Shown here piece by piece: positions 1-13,200 of a stretch of 64,000 bases of DNA. The DNA is taken from contig MU623344.1 in the NCBI GenBank assembly GCA_025201765.1, positions 124,001 to 188,000 on the forward strand, read 5' to 3'. Below the pieces are notes generated by a model. It was not told the origin of the DNA. It searched no databases and saw only the letters and a program-made list of their open reading frames with translations. Position 1 is the stretch's first letter; every line of letters starts with the position of its first letter. Origin of the DNA: Daldinia sp. FL1419. Lineage: Eukaryota; Ascomycota; Sordariomycetes; Xylariales; Hypoxylaceae. The translations under genes were made by a program, and so were the position numbers.

Positions 1-2282
1 CCTGTATAGACCAACCCCCGGTTCTGCATGTAAATCTGCGACAGGCTACGTTCGAGAACAACCAAGATGAACCAAGTTTCACTAATAAGACGAGACAAAC
101 CCCGGCTGCATCTTGGAAGGCGCAACGGGCTAGCGAGCTAACGATTACATGACTTTCTCTTACTAGACGGCTAGAACGGAAAATAAATTAGTAGTTGATA
201 AGCCTTATGGATATTAATATTTCAAGAATACTGTAATAGGAAGGAAAACTCCAAGATGACGAGCTACGCAATTGCCATTTAAGTTTATCGTCGTGCTCAA
301 GCAGTTATATTTATTAACTCTAACAGGTACCTTACATAACTAACCTAGTCAAACCAGGTAGGTACAATACCTAACCAACTACTAATACCTTATACGTGCC
401 CAACTCAGACTATGCAATGTGAAGCTGGCGCGTGAAACGAAAATGACGCTGCCGCCGTCCGAAGTTGGCACCGAATCGTAAGACGACTAACCTAGTCCCT
501 TGGTGGTACGAGGTCGTTCTATCCCGTCTATTAATGAGACGTCCTAACCCAGAAAGCTTTACGAATGCTATAATTACTAAATCGGATGAGTGTTAATTAT
601 ATGCGATCTAGGAAGTTGGGTTGTACGTGATTTATATTGAAGTGCTTCGTTTCCCCCGAGCGGATCAATGAAATATGTAGAAGAAACATGATATGAATAA
701 AATAATAAATTTACGCCCTGGACTACGACGTTTCGCATGCTACGGCTACAATCGGGGTCGACCGAGTACTCGCACGAAAAAAAAGAAAATCGAACACGGC
801 ATGAGGTTCGAGGTTGGGATCAAGGCGGCGCTAATGGACCTTGGCTTTGGCCACCGGACTCACTACATAACTCGACCACATGACCTTCTGTCACACGGGG
901 TCTATAAGGAGCACGAAGGATATAAGCGCCGCATATTCCAGCATATGACGAGGAACGGGGTTGCTGGACAGAGAAGTGTTGGTGCTATGAGATTTCGGGC
1001 GTCCGATACCATTTTACCCACGGTTAAACGAGCCATAACCAATAAACATCTACGGGAAGATAGCACCACAGGACAAAACGGTGATGCCTCAACACGCCAA
1101 CTTAAAGAGTAAGCTTCCCTAACATCCTTACTACCTGGCATAGCCAATCTTCTGGTTAAAAGGCGTAGCATTGTGAGTTTTGCCGGTAACGAGTCGGCTA
1201 TCCGTGGAACTAGACATGGTAATAAACTGTGAGTATACAATAAATAATAGGGGAAGTGTGTTGGTTCCACGGAAGTTTTCCACATATAATGGAATGGGAT
1301 GTAGAAAAAGGGACGATCGAAAGAGATATCTTAAATTATCATTACCAAGGCTTGTGTTCTAATGGTATTGATGGCTGAAATTCCCTAAGTCTACTGTACA
1401 CTTCTAAAGAACCTGCTGTCTTCGTTCATATTCAAGGGTTGACCGCATTTACTTGAGTCACTCACTATAAAGGGACACGGATCATCTCAGTTCAAGCCGA
1501 ATGATTCATCAATATTGAACTACGCCCATATCGCAATCACTACATTTTCAACACAGCGGTGAAGCGTACAAATCCAGCGGGATGTATGACGCCGCCCATC
1601 TCCTCTCCTCTAGGTATCACTTTCCTCCACCTGCTCGTCTCCTCAACACTATTCTAGCGGCAATAGCAGCAGCAGCAGCAGCAGCAGCAGCCATAATGTA
1701 CATTAACGTTAGGAAGGATCGTAATCCTTCCTAGTCATTCTGCGCGTTCCACCACAGCATCCCATGAAAATCTGCGTATTACTTAAAAACAAAAACAAGA
1801 AACTTATGACATTCCTGAACCAAATTAACTCCGTAGGGCATCGCAATCGGTCATATCTTCGGAACGAGGTCTCCAAATAACGACGGATTGGGTGGTTCGC
1901 GTGGGGGTTACAGTTCATTCCGTCTTCAGCGCAGCAAATGTATCGGGAAAATAAAAAAGGGGGGCAAAAAAAAAAACAAGGTCGTCGCCCTGAAGGCTTA
2001 AAAGAACGCTGGTAGGTAAACCTACGAGTCGATATGCTGATAAAGCGCAAAAGGCATGGTGTCCCAAACTCAGAGTCCAAGGACAGAGCCGAATCGAATA
2101 GGGAAAAGATGAATCGTGAAAAAACAAATGTGATGTGATACACATTGCAGGTGCTGTACAAGTACATACGGAATGTACAAGGGTATTATGTATTTGGGGG
2201 GAATTGAAAAGGCTGGCAATGACCAGCATGCTTCTCCAGGAATTTCGCATCTTGGATTTTTGGGTATCAAAGCATTGAATAT
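1..2282. other. Gene-poor stretch with no supportable coding gene
   Basis: No reading frame here shows a recognisable domain, convincing codon structure or splice pattern. An open frame of 139 codons at 693-1112 has a low-complexity basic composition and no recognisable family. Frames on the minus strand at 1.7-2.3 kb lie just beyond the stop codon of the kelch gene and are probably its 3' flank. The only clear structure is a trinucleotide repeat at 1665-1691. Confidence 0.5.
1665..1691. repeat. AGC trinucleotide microsatellite, nine units
   Basis: Nine uninterrupted AGC units are visible in noncoding sequence. Such tracts are slippage-prone and usually length-polymorphic. It lies about 590 bp beyond the stop codon of the kelch polarity gene and is not in a supported reading frame. 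Confidence 0.9.
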
Positions 2283-5200
2283 TTACGAAGCATGGTTGCC
2301 CTTGGCGGCCCCTAAGCTGTCGGTGGCGCGCTCCTCCGCGTCGAGTCGCTTCCTCCAATCAGCCAGGCTCTCGCTGAGACCGGCAGCGTCAGTCTCCTTT
2401 TTGGTTCCGAGTCCTTCGAAGTCAAAATTAGTTGAAAGTCGATAATTTTTGTTTGTCGCTTCCCAGTGAGACCGTAACATGTCAAGCTCGTTAGCTAGAT
2501 CATCAAGAGCCGTGCTGTTTCTGTTATCGCCGACGCCGCCGACACCGCCGACACCGCCGTAAGAGCTTCCTGCCTCTGAACTCTCTTGTCGAGTATGTCC
2601 CATACCGTTTACACTCGGAGTGTCGATATTGATTTGGTCGGTGCTAATTCGGCTGCGTCTTCGATAATTATCAACTGAGTTTTCTACTTGATCGAGCAGT
2701 AGACTGACTTTTTGTTCAGCATCCTGCACTCGCTTCTCCAAGAGAGCATTCTCTTGTTGCATTTGCTCCAGTTCCTTCTCTCGGGTGGCTAGTTGTTCCG
2801 CAACGTCGTTGCGGGACCTCACCGAGCTGTCGCGTTCTTGGTTAGTAGCATCTAGCTTCCTTCGTAATTCTACGAGTTCTTGCTCGAGCTGCGCAGAAGT
2901 TGACTTGACTTGTTCCTGGAGATCCTCGATCTTATCCTCTAGCTCCGAGCGCTCTGCTTCCCAATCCGTAGGCGTATTGTTGTCATGAGGACTAGAACGT
3001 TCTTCTAGCTCAATATTTTCGTTCTTTAAGCGGTTGTTCTCAGATTGGACTTGCGCAAGCTCTTGCTTCATCTTCTTAAGCATCTTTTCTGTGCCCTTAA
3101 CGTAGTGGACGGCTGATTGATAGTCGTTCTCTAGTTGAACTATTCTGTTACGGTAAGTAGTCTCAGATTCTTGAATTTGGGCGGCAAATGTCTGCTTTGT
3201 TTCCTCGTGTGCAGCGACTGCTTGTGCAAGCTGTCGCTCAAGATCGTTGGTGCGGGAGGGATTAGGTGAGCTCGTCCTGGACCCCATCTCTCGCACTCGG
3301 GCAAGGTTGGTCGGGCTGATACCCCTTTCGGCAAGGATATCTTTTAGAGTATTATGCTGGACGGTTATGGCGTTGGTTTCTAGCTGCTGGTTGGCAAGCT
3401 GGTTCTTGAGATCGGAATTCAAGGCCTGAAGCGACTGGGTTTCCCTCAAAGCGGATTGTAGTTGTCGGCGAATAGATACACCTTCCCGGCTAGATTGCTC
3501 CTGGTAGGCTTCGAGTCCCGCGATTCGTTCCTCAGCACTTCGGAGCTTATCCGAAGCGGCGTCGGCCTCCTCCCGATACTTCTTGACAAGATTATTTGCT
3601 GCCTCGATTTGACCTTGCAGTACTACAATGCGTTCGGAGTCGGCCCGGTTTGCTTTGCTTGGGTCCTTGGCAACCTTCTCCAGTCCGGAGATCAGGGCTT
3701 GCCGATGCGCGTTTGCTTCAGCTGCATGTCGATCTGCGAGTTCCTCTGCATCTCGTAGCCTTTGCGTTACGGTCTCTAATTCAGATGCATGCGCTTCATG
3801 TTCTGCCTTAAGCTTAGTGAGTTTAGACTCGATTGCTTCTCGCTGAGCTCGTTCCTCATCAAGCTTCCGCTCGAGATGAGCGCGCATGTCCGCAGATGCT
3901 ACTACGGCTTCCCGAAGAGACTCTAAGGTCTCACTATATTCCTGTGAATTGCTGATGGCTTCGTTGTATTTGTTTTCAAACTCATCCTTCTCAATGCGTA
4001 AAAGTTGCATGGCGGCAATCGCTTCGGCACAGGCCACTGACTGCTCTCGAGCTTCACGTTGAACCATGTGCAACTCTGCTCTGAGTTGTTCAAGTTCCGA
4101 AGATGTTTGCTGTTTGTATGCTTCTAATTCGGCTATACGCTTCTGAGTGGCGCTCAACGTCTCATCTGCGAGCTGTCGCGCACGTCTTTCTGCTTCAAGG
4201 TCCGAAGTAGCCTTTACGATACCATTCTGCAGCTCCTTTTGAATGTTTAGTGCCGATGCCAATTTTTTGTTTAATTCCGAAGAGCGATCGCCGCTATCGA
4301 TATCCCTTTCGCCGTCTAATTGCGGCGTGCTGGCCGCACTACCGGTTTGCGCTGCTATCTTCGCTTTGGCATAGACCGCTTCACGAACGGCGGCGTCGCG
4401 CTGCCGTTCTACCTCGGCGATCTGTTTTGCTGCAAGGATCGCTTGCTTGTCGATGGAGCTTTGGACGTTAGCTAGCTCTTGCTTCATGGCCAAGAGCGAT
4501 TCAATGAGCCGCTTGTCGTCATCATCAAACATATCCGCGGCTCGAGATTCTAGAGTAGGACTCAATGTTGCATTTGATGTATAACCGGCTTTACGGGCTA
4601 GCTCTAACTCAGATGCGTACCACGCATTCCGATTCCGAGCAGCGTCAAGTTCCTTTAGCAGAACAACGGTCTGGGAGTTCCTATTTGAACCTCGTCGCGA
4701 CAAGGGGTTACTTGACTGCCGGGTTGGTGGAGGTGGAGAGGCGGGGCGATTAGCCACAGTTTTAAGTGTTGGCTCTGTGCTGCTGTCTACAGAACCCTGA
4801 CTTCGAGCTTGACGGGCAGACACTTTCGGCTTCGATTTATCTTCTACCTGAGTTTCTGACCGCGAACCACTCCTAGGCATTTGTTGACTAGGTGTTCGCC
4901 TCCCATTCGTTGCTGGAATTTCCTCTTTTGCCATCTCCCTCGGGACAGGGGACTGGCTTTGACTGCTAATGCCAGGTGAGCCAGGGCCGGTAGCTTCCCT
5001 CTCTATTCGTTCAATAGACGCATTCCTGACACGGCGGCCGTTTGCATTCCCCTCCATACTCGGACGGGGAGCTTGGCCTTGAGGTGGTGGCCCCGAAGGG
5101 GTTGAAGTACCTGCAGCTCTGGGAAGTTTCGATAGCCCATTACTAACAGGTGGGGGACCACTCATGTCAACACCAGTACCGCCCTTTCCGGTACTATTAG

Positions 5201-6889
5201 TTGGGCTATTAGGACTAGCTATTCGTTTTGGATCTGGCCCAGCAGAGCCCTCGCGAGATGGTGTTTGCCTTGAGCCCGGAACATCGCTACCACTTGGCCG
5301 CCTCTGCTGCATCTTCTGGGCATTGGACTGGATTTGCGCGTCGTTGGGATACCTGATCTTAGTAGTATCCAAAACATACACAATTGAAAGGTCGTTGACC
5401 TGGTTTGTAGTTGAACTCGGCTCACCCCCAACCACAACGATTGACTTTCCTACGGCAGTCATACTATGACCGGATCGAGGCGACGGCGAGGGTCCCATGT
5501 TCTGGAAAGTATACCAACGACGAGACGTAATTCGAAACGCAGCTAAATCGCCCAAGTCGGCGCCCTCTTCCGTACGTCCACCAAAAATATACATGACGTC
5601 GTCCACTAGAGCCGCAGCATGTCCCTCTCTAGGAACAGGAATGTAACCTATACAGTCCAGCTGAGACCATTTGTTAACCGCGGGATCGTAACACCATACG
5701 TCGTTGAACCATTGAAAGCCATTGGTACCGCCGAACCTATTATAGTGAGTCGAAGACCTAATGACTACATGGAACGTATATATAAAACTCACAAGTACAT
5801 CTTATCGTTAAAGGTGACCATAGAATGATTAGTTCTGGCCGGCGGTACCTTGCCTTGTAGCGCACCTCCAGTCTCGGTGTTTTCGCTGAGAACCTCCCAT
5901 CGGTTGTTAGGCATCTGCAACTGGTTAAGGTCGAAGGCTGCTAAATCGTTCATGAAGTAGCCTTCTACTTGGCCACCAAAGATATATATCTTGGACCCGA
6001 CGATATTCAAAGAGTGACCATAGCGCCCTGACGGTCGGGGACCGGCTGGCAGAGCTCTCGACCATTGTCTTGTGGCTAAAGAGTCGAGTTAGTTGAATCC
6101 GGTAAGAACAAAATTAGGCGGAGGAATAATGCCTTACAGGTATTAAGAAGATAAAGAGTCTCATCCAAAATATCAGTCTCATCAATCTTGGTATCACCAC
6201 CATACACAATGAACGCATTGCCGACTAAGAGAGACGAGTGACCAACTCTCGGCCCGGGTCCCTCTGATGTTGCGGCAAGCGGATAACAAGACATATTCCC
6301 CCCAGCTTCAATTATCCATAAGTCGCCTTTCACGGTCGAACTGTTAATTAAACCTCCCATAATATAGATGTCGCCCTCTTTGGACGAAACTGAATTAACT
6401 GCGGCTCCATATCTTGGAAACGGGCTCGGTATAGATGCAGTAAGTGTTAAGCGTCGTTGAGACCATGGGTACAGAGAAGCGTTCACGCCTTGCGGGGGGG
6501 CATTTCGAAACTTTGAAAGCGACATTGTCAGTATGGGTGGAAGGAAACGGATCGGTCCATATTAGTCCGGGCTAAGGATAAGATGAACTTACAGGCAAGT
6601 CACTAGCTTGTTGCTGCTGTTGTTGCTGCTGCTGCGGGGGCTGTTGAGCTTGCTGCATCTGTTGTGATGACTCCTGGGCACGACGTGCGGCATACTTCTC
6701 GGCAGCATCCGGGCTAGGGGTATTTTCGTCGAAGGAGTTTATGCTTCCCGTTGGCGTTGACCGAGAGTGCTTCTCCTCTCTGGCTATGCGCCCGGCAGGA
6801 CTTTGAACTGGAGGTGACGATCCAGGAGCCCCTTCGCGGCTCTGGACGTTCCTGTCCTGGTTCTTCTTGGATTTGAATAAGAAAGCCAT
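2283..6889 (-). CDS. tea1: Tea1-type kelch-repeat cell-end/polarity protein
   Basis: Predicted cell-end marker that links microtubule plus ends to polarised hyphal growth, as known for fission yeast Tea1 and Aspergillus KelA. Four exons fit: 6593-6889, 6138-6510, 5793-6075 and 2283-5736. They join in phase into 1468 aa. Residues 1-99 are hydrophilic with a polyglutamine run encoded near 6612-6640. Kelch repeats follow from about residue 110 to 420, with repeated GG-containing strands such as DIYIMGG, AFIVYGG, KIYIFGG and KMYLFGG. A Ser/Pro-rich linker comes next, then a very long predicted coiled coil rich in Glu, Gln, Lys and Arg to near the C terminus. This matches the Tea1 layout of an N-terminal kelch propeller with a C-terminal coiled coil. 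The start is the first ATG before the conserved repeats. Introns are 63-82 bp with standard GT-AG ends. The family call is firm; exact intron ends are inferred. Confidence 0.93.
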
Positions 6890-9800
6890 GGCGGATCAGC
6901 CGAGCACCCTCGAATAGACCCTCGACTGAGGAGTGCTAAGACGATATCGTCGCAGCGGCGATACAGTATTCTATGGTTAGTATGGAACACTGATTACCGG
7001 TAAGTTGCATGCGACGGATCGACAAGTGGACAGGAAATAGCTTGACGACCAAGCGGAAACGAATGTACGGAGAGTTCGTCGCGAGTAGGATTCGACCTTC
7101 AAAATGGCTGGGACTGATAACGTGAGGTTGGAAATCTTGAAAATGGGTCCCTTAATCGAAATTGCGCCGATTGCCCGTGTCCTGCGCAGCCTCTCGACTT
7201 TTTCTTCTCCCTTTCCTTTTTTTTTTTCTCGGCTTCTAAGGCCTTCCTTTTTTTTTCCCCTTGTAATTACTTTGTGCAAAATATTTGGAACTTAAAAAGG
7301 CGCGGATGGAAACAATTCTAAATCACGTCGAACTGTTAGGTTATTTGAATTTAGAACGTAGGAAGGAGAACAAAAAAAAAGGTGAAGGGTTAACGGATCG
7401 AATGTTGCGATGGGCTTCGTTTGTTCTGTGCCACTGATGGGTTTTAATGGTTTAATCCCGTCGAGATGGTCGGGTAGTGCAATTGATAGTGCTTGTAATG
7501 TACGGATAAAATGAGTTAAACTAGAAAGAAATAATTACTTAGTTATTGTTACCTTGAACTTTTTCCAAATACTATTTGCGTCCTCCCACAGCCGTGGCAA
7601 ATTGGAACGGCGCCATCAAGAGAAGGTAGAAAAAAAGAAGGGAGATGGATAATGAATGGATAAGGAAAAGAAAGTTTGGTTTGATGAGTGACCGCACTGG
7701 CGACGAGGTTCCTGCTGGGGACTTGCATACAACCAAATTTCCAGAAAAAAAATCTCTAAAGTTCCCCAGGACAGTTTACCATCAAGGGTCGGGTTATGGG
7801 GGGGAACTGTGCCTGCGCTAATTCTTGAAATGGGATAGTTTACTCTTATGCTGTGCCTTACTGTAGACTACCATTGGGTAAGAAGTAGCTAATTTAGGAG
7901 ACAACCCATCACTCCCAGCGGGTTAGTGGCACTACGCGTACTAAAATAAATGAGCTTGACGAAGGAGGTACCAATACATCTAATAGGTACCTTAAAGCGT
8001 AGGTACTCCTTACCTAGGTACCCAAGGCAGGTAACCTTAGTGCCTACCCGCATCTTACGAACTCCTAAACCTCATAATGATATATACTTGCCTTCTACAG
8101 CTATATCTATTGTTATATTAAAAGAGACAATAAATACACGTATTACACAACGATTTCACAAAGACTTTAGATTAATTAGATGATATCACTAAAGGATTGG
8201 ATTGTGTTGCAAACAGGTACATACACGTATGGATGTACATAAAGTATTTCCTAGGAAATAGGTAGGTAGTTAATTAGGCATATTACATGTAAGTTTAGCT
8301 CCTCCTTGGTGGTTCCATCGACGTGGAAGGGACGCGTAAAAGATACGTACTAAGCCTATTAGTACTAGTTAAGGTATCCATAATCGTTTACATATAATAT
8401 AACTAGATCTAGTTACCTGGGTCCTGGTATTTAGTATATCAACAGGTATCTGATATAATATATGATATATCAAATTAAGATATGAACATTCTTATTATAT
8501 ACCTAGTTAACTATATATTTTAAACTGGGTAGTTTATGATATTGTAGAATACGGGTATTCAAGGTACTACTTAGTCCTTTACTGTTCGATTTCCCTGTTC
8601 TGTAGTTTCTCAAGTGACTTAAGTGAACGGTATAATGTCCGTCATGCCTATCTTTCTAACACGTAAAGGCATAATACATATGGAGGTATAAGTAAGGTAG
8701 ACATACTATACTGTGATGTGACGGTATGCGGAGACGGTAGATGGTTACACCAATAGACGACTTAGATGTCCTTGAACTCTTTTTTCTAAAGTGTAACCTG
8801 GAGAGAGCATCGTTCTTTAAGCTGCGCTGACTTTGGAGAAACGAGACCTCCTTTTCCCCGTAGAACCCTTTTCAGGTTCCCATAAGGCAGTTATAAGTAC
8901 CTAGGTACATTATAAAGGCGGATGGATCGCCCTGAAATAATTGATTAGATAGCGGAGTAGCTGCTGCTGCAACTACTTAAGTTAATGGACCCTGGACTTT
9001 CCTTGGGCTGCTGCTGTAGGCTGCTAGGCAAGGCTGGATACTCGGTTAGGTATGTAATAGCGAGGGAGCCATGTGGATACGTGCGCTCTTTGGGGGACGT
9101 GCAGATCTTAGAACCAAACAGGCCACCTGAAACGGCAGTAAATTATCTAGCATATCCAGCACGTGAACAATACAACGCTTCGGTAGCAGGCTGTATTAAA
9201 AAATAAAAAATAAAAAATAAAAAAGGACGCCTATCACATAATTGCTTACTGGTACCCGCGATAAAACCGGCCAAACAACCAGATCGCCAATATAAAGGAG
9301 CCATCACACCCACCACAATCGTGTAGGGCTAAAACGTCTATTGTATGCATACGCATTATTGATGATCAAGATGTGACGAAGCATCTTCCGACAGACTTCA
9401 GATTCATGTCCCTGTATGTACGGCTTTCAGTCTTACCTTGCTTCAATCCTCAAGTAGGCAATGATCGGGTTGGATTGGGTATTGATCCCAAAATGCGACT
9501 AAAGGTGTGACGACTTAGATGGCAGGACAAATGTCACATCCAATGACTAATAAGTTGTTGCCGGTTTATATGGTACGCTAATCACGCGCGCACGTCGAAT
9601 TCCCCAATAAGCAGAAAAGGTAAACTGCGCAGGTACGGATCCAAAAGGCCAGTAGCGAGGTAAACTGTCTTCTGGTAGTAGGCCCGATTTGATAGCGCAA
9701 AGAATGTTCCGGGTTGAAATCAGAAAAGCATTGACAGGTTCTTTTTCGTAAAGCGTAAATCATGAAGTGTGAAGCATAAAAGTTGGGGTTGTTAGGTCGG

Positions 9801-10288
9801 ACGAACAAAAGCTTTACCCCTATTACTGATTACATAAAAAAAGGGAAGAGTTCCGATTTCCATATTTATATTTCGTCACTGGCCTGGAGTGGAGGCCAGG
9901 CAAGACCGGTAGGACGGGAAGATTGCAGCAAAAGCTTTTTAGAGGTGTGTACTTTAGTACATGATTCAAGTATGCATATATAGAGGTATAGAGAGGTACT
10001 CGATACTCGAATCCCCACCGCCGTTCCGCGTGTACCTACCAACCAGAGAAGCTAGATTAGACCGCAAAGCTTCATTCGCAAACATCAGCCCAGCCGCCAT
10101 CGCATGAGGCTTTGGTGAATAATCAACTTGACCGAGGTCTTTTACCTCAACACCAACCCCAAAAAGATTACCAAATTAAATAAAAACAACCCTATTAATT
10201 CTGGTTTTTATCATCTTGTTTTTGTTTTTTCCTATTTGGTCAAACGTGTTTTAATTTGAGGGATCATTAAAGATGTACTACAACCATT
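6890..10288. other. 3.4 kb divergent intergenic region between kelch gene and kog1
   Basis: This separates two divergently transcribed genes and must carry both promoters. It contains homopolymer T/A tracts near 7215-7260, an AT-rich core around 8380-8560, several copies of the dispersed AGGTACCT-like motif (for example 7966-8045 and 8890-8905) and an A-rich heptamer repeat at 9197-9224. Open frames at 7950-8183, 8985-9206 and 9578-9983 show no recognisable domain, and I do not call them genes. Confidence 0.55.
9197..9224. repeat. TAAAAAA heptamer repeat, four units
   Basis: Four exact copies of a 7-bp TAAAAAA unit are visible. Poly(dA:dT)-rich tracts of this kind tend to exclude nucleosomes. 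It sits about 1.1 kb upstream of kog1 in intergenic sequence, and its function is unknown. Confidence 0.85.
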
Positions 10289-13200
10289 ATGACCGCCGTC
10301 ACATTCTCTTCACATAGCGCGTACACTTCTGGGCAACACGGGCAGCATCCAAGCCACCACATGCCGGCCGCATCTTCTACTTCTTCTACATCTAGGACTG
10401 CTTCTTCGTCGCACTCTCGCCCTAATAACCTGACCGCCGATTCCACTTCTACGCCGCTGCGCGACCATCAGCAGCTAAACGTAGTTACCGATATACCAGC
10501 AGTTAATGGTACTTCTACAACCATGCCTTCACGACTAGGCTCGAACGGCCCAACCTATGCCGTACGGCCTCCCGAATTACCTAAGGGACGCCCGCGGACA
10601 GCCACAGACGAGCGAGAACCCGTAGAATTTGATCGACGCCCATTGACTGCTCCCGGGAATAAGGCTGGCTCTACACCTACCACCTCCCGTGAAGACTCAG
10701 ACCAGACCCAACCTAGGAGGACAGTCTCCAAGCCACCGCTACTACGATCCAAGAGCGAACATATAGTAAGACGCGAAGATACAGATCAGCCAGATGAAGA
10801 AATTTACGAGTGGGGGGCCAGGCATGGCTTTGAAGATCATTACCAATCCGAAGACATTATTTCTCAGCTAGCAAATGTGAGTCCAGCCTTGCTTCGTATA
10901 ATGGCAGTCACGCCGTCTTGTCGCGTAGATACCCTCAATGGCTAGCGCCAGGTAGCAGTTTAAAGATGAGAAGGTATCCCTGGTATGCCTACCCGCGGTG
11001 TTTTCATACTCCGGCGGTATAGTTGTAGCCATTTTGCCATCCGCACACTTCACATTACTTATCCCTACTTATAAAATCGTTCCAAGATTATCTCAATATT
11101 AATTTCTAAATACAGAACTGGTACATGTACTTTACGGACAAGCGACACGAAACCACTGGCCAACCAGATTCGCCTAATTATGCGATCGAGGATTGGCGTA
11201 TGAGAGATCGATTAAAAACCGTTTCGGCTGCTCTGGCTGTATGTCTCAATATTGGTGTTGAGCCCCCTGATCAGTTAAAAACAAATCCGGGGGCTAAGCT
11301 TGAGGCATGGCAAGATCCCTTCGTACCTCCAGCTGCCAAAGCCCTAGAGGCAATCGGAAAATCACTACAGGCGCAATACGAGAACATTTCTTTGCGGACA
11401 AGGTACAAGCAATATCTTGACCCGTCGGTTGAAGAAACAAAGAGATTCTGTCAATCACTGCGGAGAAATGCTAAGGATGAACGCGTGCTGCTTCACTATA
11501 ACGGCCATGGGGTCCCGAAACCAACGGCATCAGGAGAAATTTGGGTCTTCAACAAGACCTTCACCCAGTATATCCCTATTTCATTATATGACCTCCAACA
11601 TTGGCTTCAGGCACCTACTATTTTTGTCTGGGATTGTTCCGAGGCTGGGAATATCCTGAATAATTACCACCGTTTTGTAGAGAAACATGAAGAGGAGGAA
11701 GAGGCCGCTGCCAACGCCGATCCTAATTATGAGAAAACTAAATACCGCTCGTACCTCCACCTTGCGGCTTGTGCTGTCAAAGAGAATCTTCCCACCAATC
11801 CCCGCCTCCCAGCCGATCTTTTCACGGCATGCCTTACAACACCCATAGAGATGGCGCTGTGGTTTTTCGTCTTACAAAATCCTCTTAAGACGAGTATTAC
11901 ACCTGAACGAGCCAAAAAACTACCCGGTAGGCTCCAAGAGCGGAGAACACCACTTGGAGAATTAAACTGGATATTTACTGCCATTACCGATACGATCGCA
12001 TGGACCTCCCTGCCTCGGCAACTGTTCCGCAAGTTCTTCAGACAGGACCTTATGGTTGCGGCTCTTTTCCGTAATTTTATACTGGCCCAGAGGATTATGA
12101 TGGTTTATGGGTGTCATCCCCAGTCGTATCCAGAGTTGCCGGACACTCACCAACATCCCCTATGGGAAAGCTGGGACTTAGCTGTTGATTTGGCGCTGGC
12201 ACAGCTTCCTATGATGGAGCGTAAAGAGAACGAGGGGATCGAATACGAATATCAGAGCTCAACTTTCTTTGCAGAGCAGTTGACCGCCTTCGAAGTCTAT
12301 CTCGCGCGTGGAGACGCCATGCAGAAAAAGCCTCCTGAGCAACTGCCCGTTGTACTCCAGGTCCTACTAAGTCAGCAGCACCGGGTTCGGGCCCTTATCT
12401 TACTAGGCAAATTCTTAGATCTAGGACCTTGGGCAGTCCATCTAGCTCTGAGCATTGGCATCTTCCCCTATGTGTTAAAGCTCCTGCAGTCTGCCGCCCC
12501 CGAGCTGAAACCTGTAATGGTGTTTATTTGGACTCGGGTTCTTGCCGTGGATGTCTCCTGTCAACCTGACCTAATCAAGGACAGCGGTTACAATTATTTC
12601 GCTTCTATCCTAAATCCATCTGAAGCACTCGCCGTTGCCAACAGTGATGAGCATAAGGCAATGTGCGCCTTTGTGCTCTCAATGCTATGCAAGGGTTATA
12701 GGCCCGGACAGTCCGTATGCAATTCATCAAATATCATGACATATTGTCTAGCTCATCTTCGGAACGAAGAGAATGTTTTGCTTCGCCAGTGGGCTTGCCT
12801 TTGCATCAGTCAGCTGTGGCAGGATTTGCCCGAAGCGAAATGGAGAGGTATTCGAGAGAACGCGCCCCTAAAGCTGTCTACCCTGACAAAAGATCAGGCT
12901 TGCGAAGTGAGGGCTGCGGTTATTCATGCTATGACAACATTCCTGGGCATTCCAGATCTCACGGATGAAGTTGCTAGGGTCGAAGAGTCGATAGCTTGGA
13001 CTCTCCTAGATATGGCTGGCGACGGCAGTCCGCTCGTCCGCAAAGAGCTACTGGTCTTCATTTCACATTTCGTCCTTCGTTATGAAAACAAGTTCCTTGT
13101 TGCTGCATTTGAGCAGTTGGTTGAGGAGAAGGAATATTTGCACTGCCCTCCGACAGACGACGGCTTGGAGCATAAAATGGGCATGCATTATGCTCGCCCA

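Noticed and set aside
693..1112. 139-codon open frame near the left end
   Set aside because: Basic, low-information composition with no recognised domain; an overlapping antisense frame is equally long. Could only be rescued by transcript evidence.
5164..5469. Plus-strand open frames across the kelch gene (for example 2785-2988, 3462-3846, 4250-4471, 5164-5469)
   Set aside because: They are antisense shadows of a conserved coiled-coil/kelch coding sequence, with no domain or splice structure of their own.
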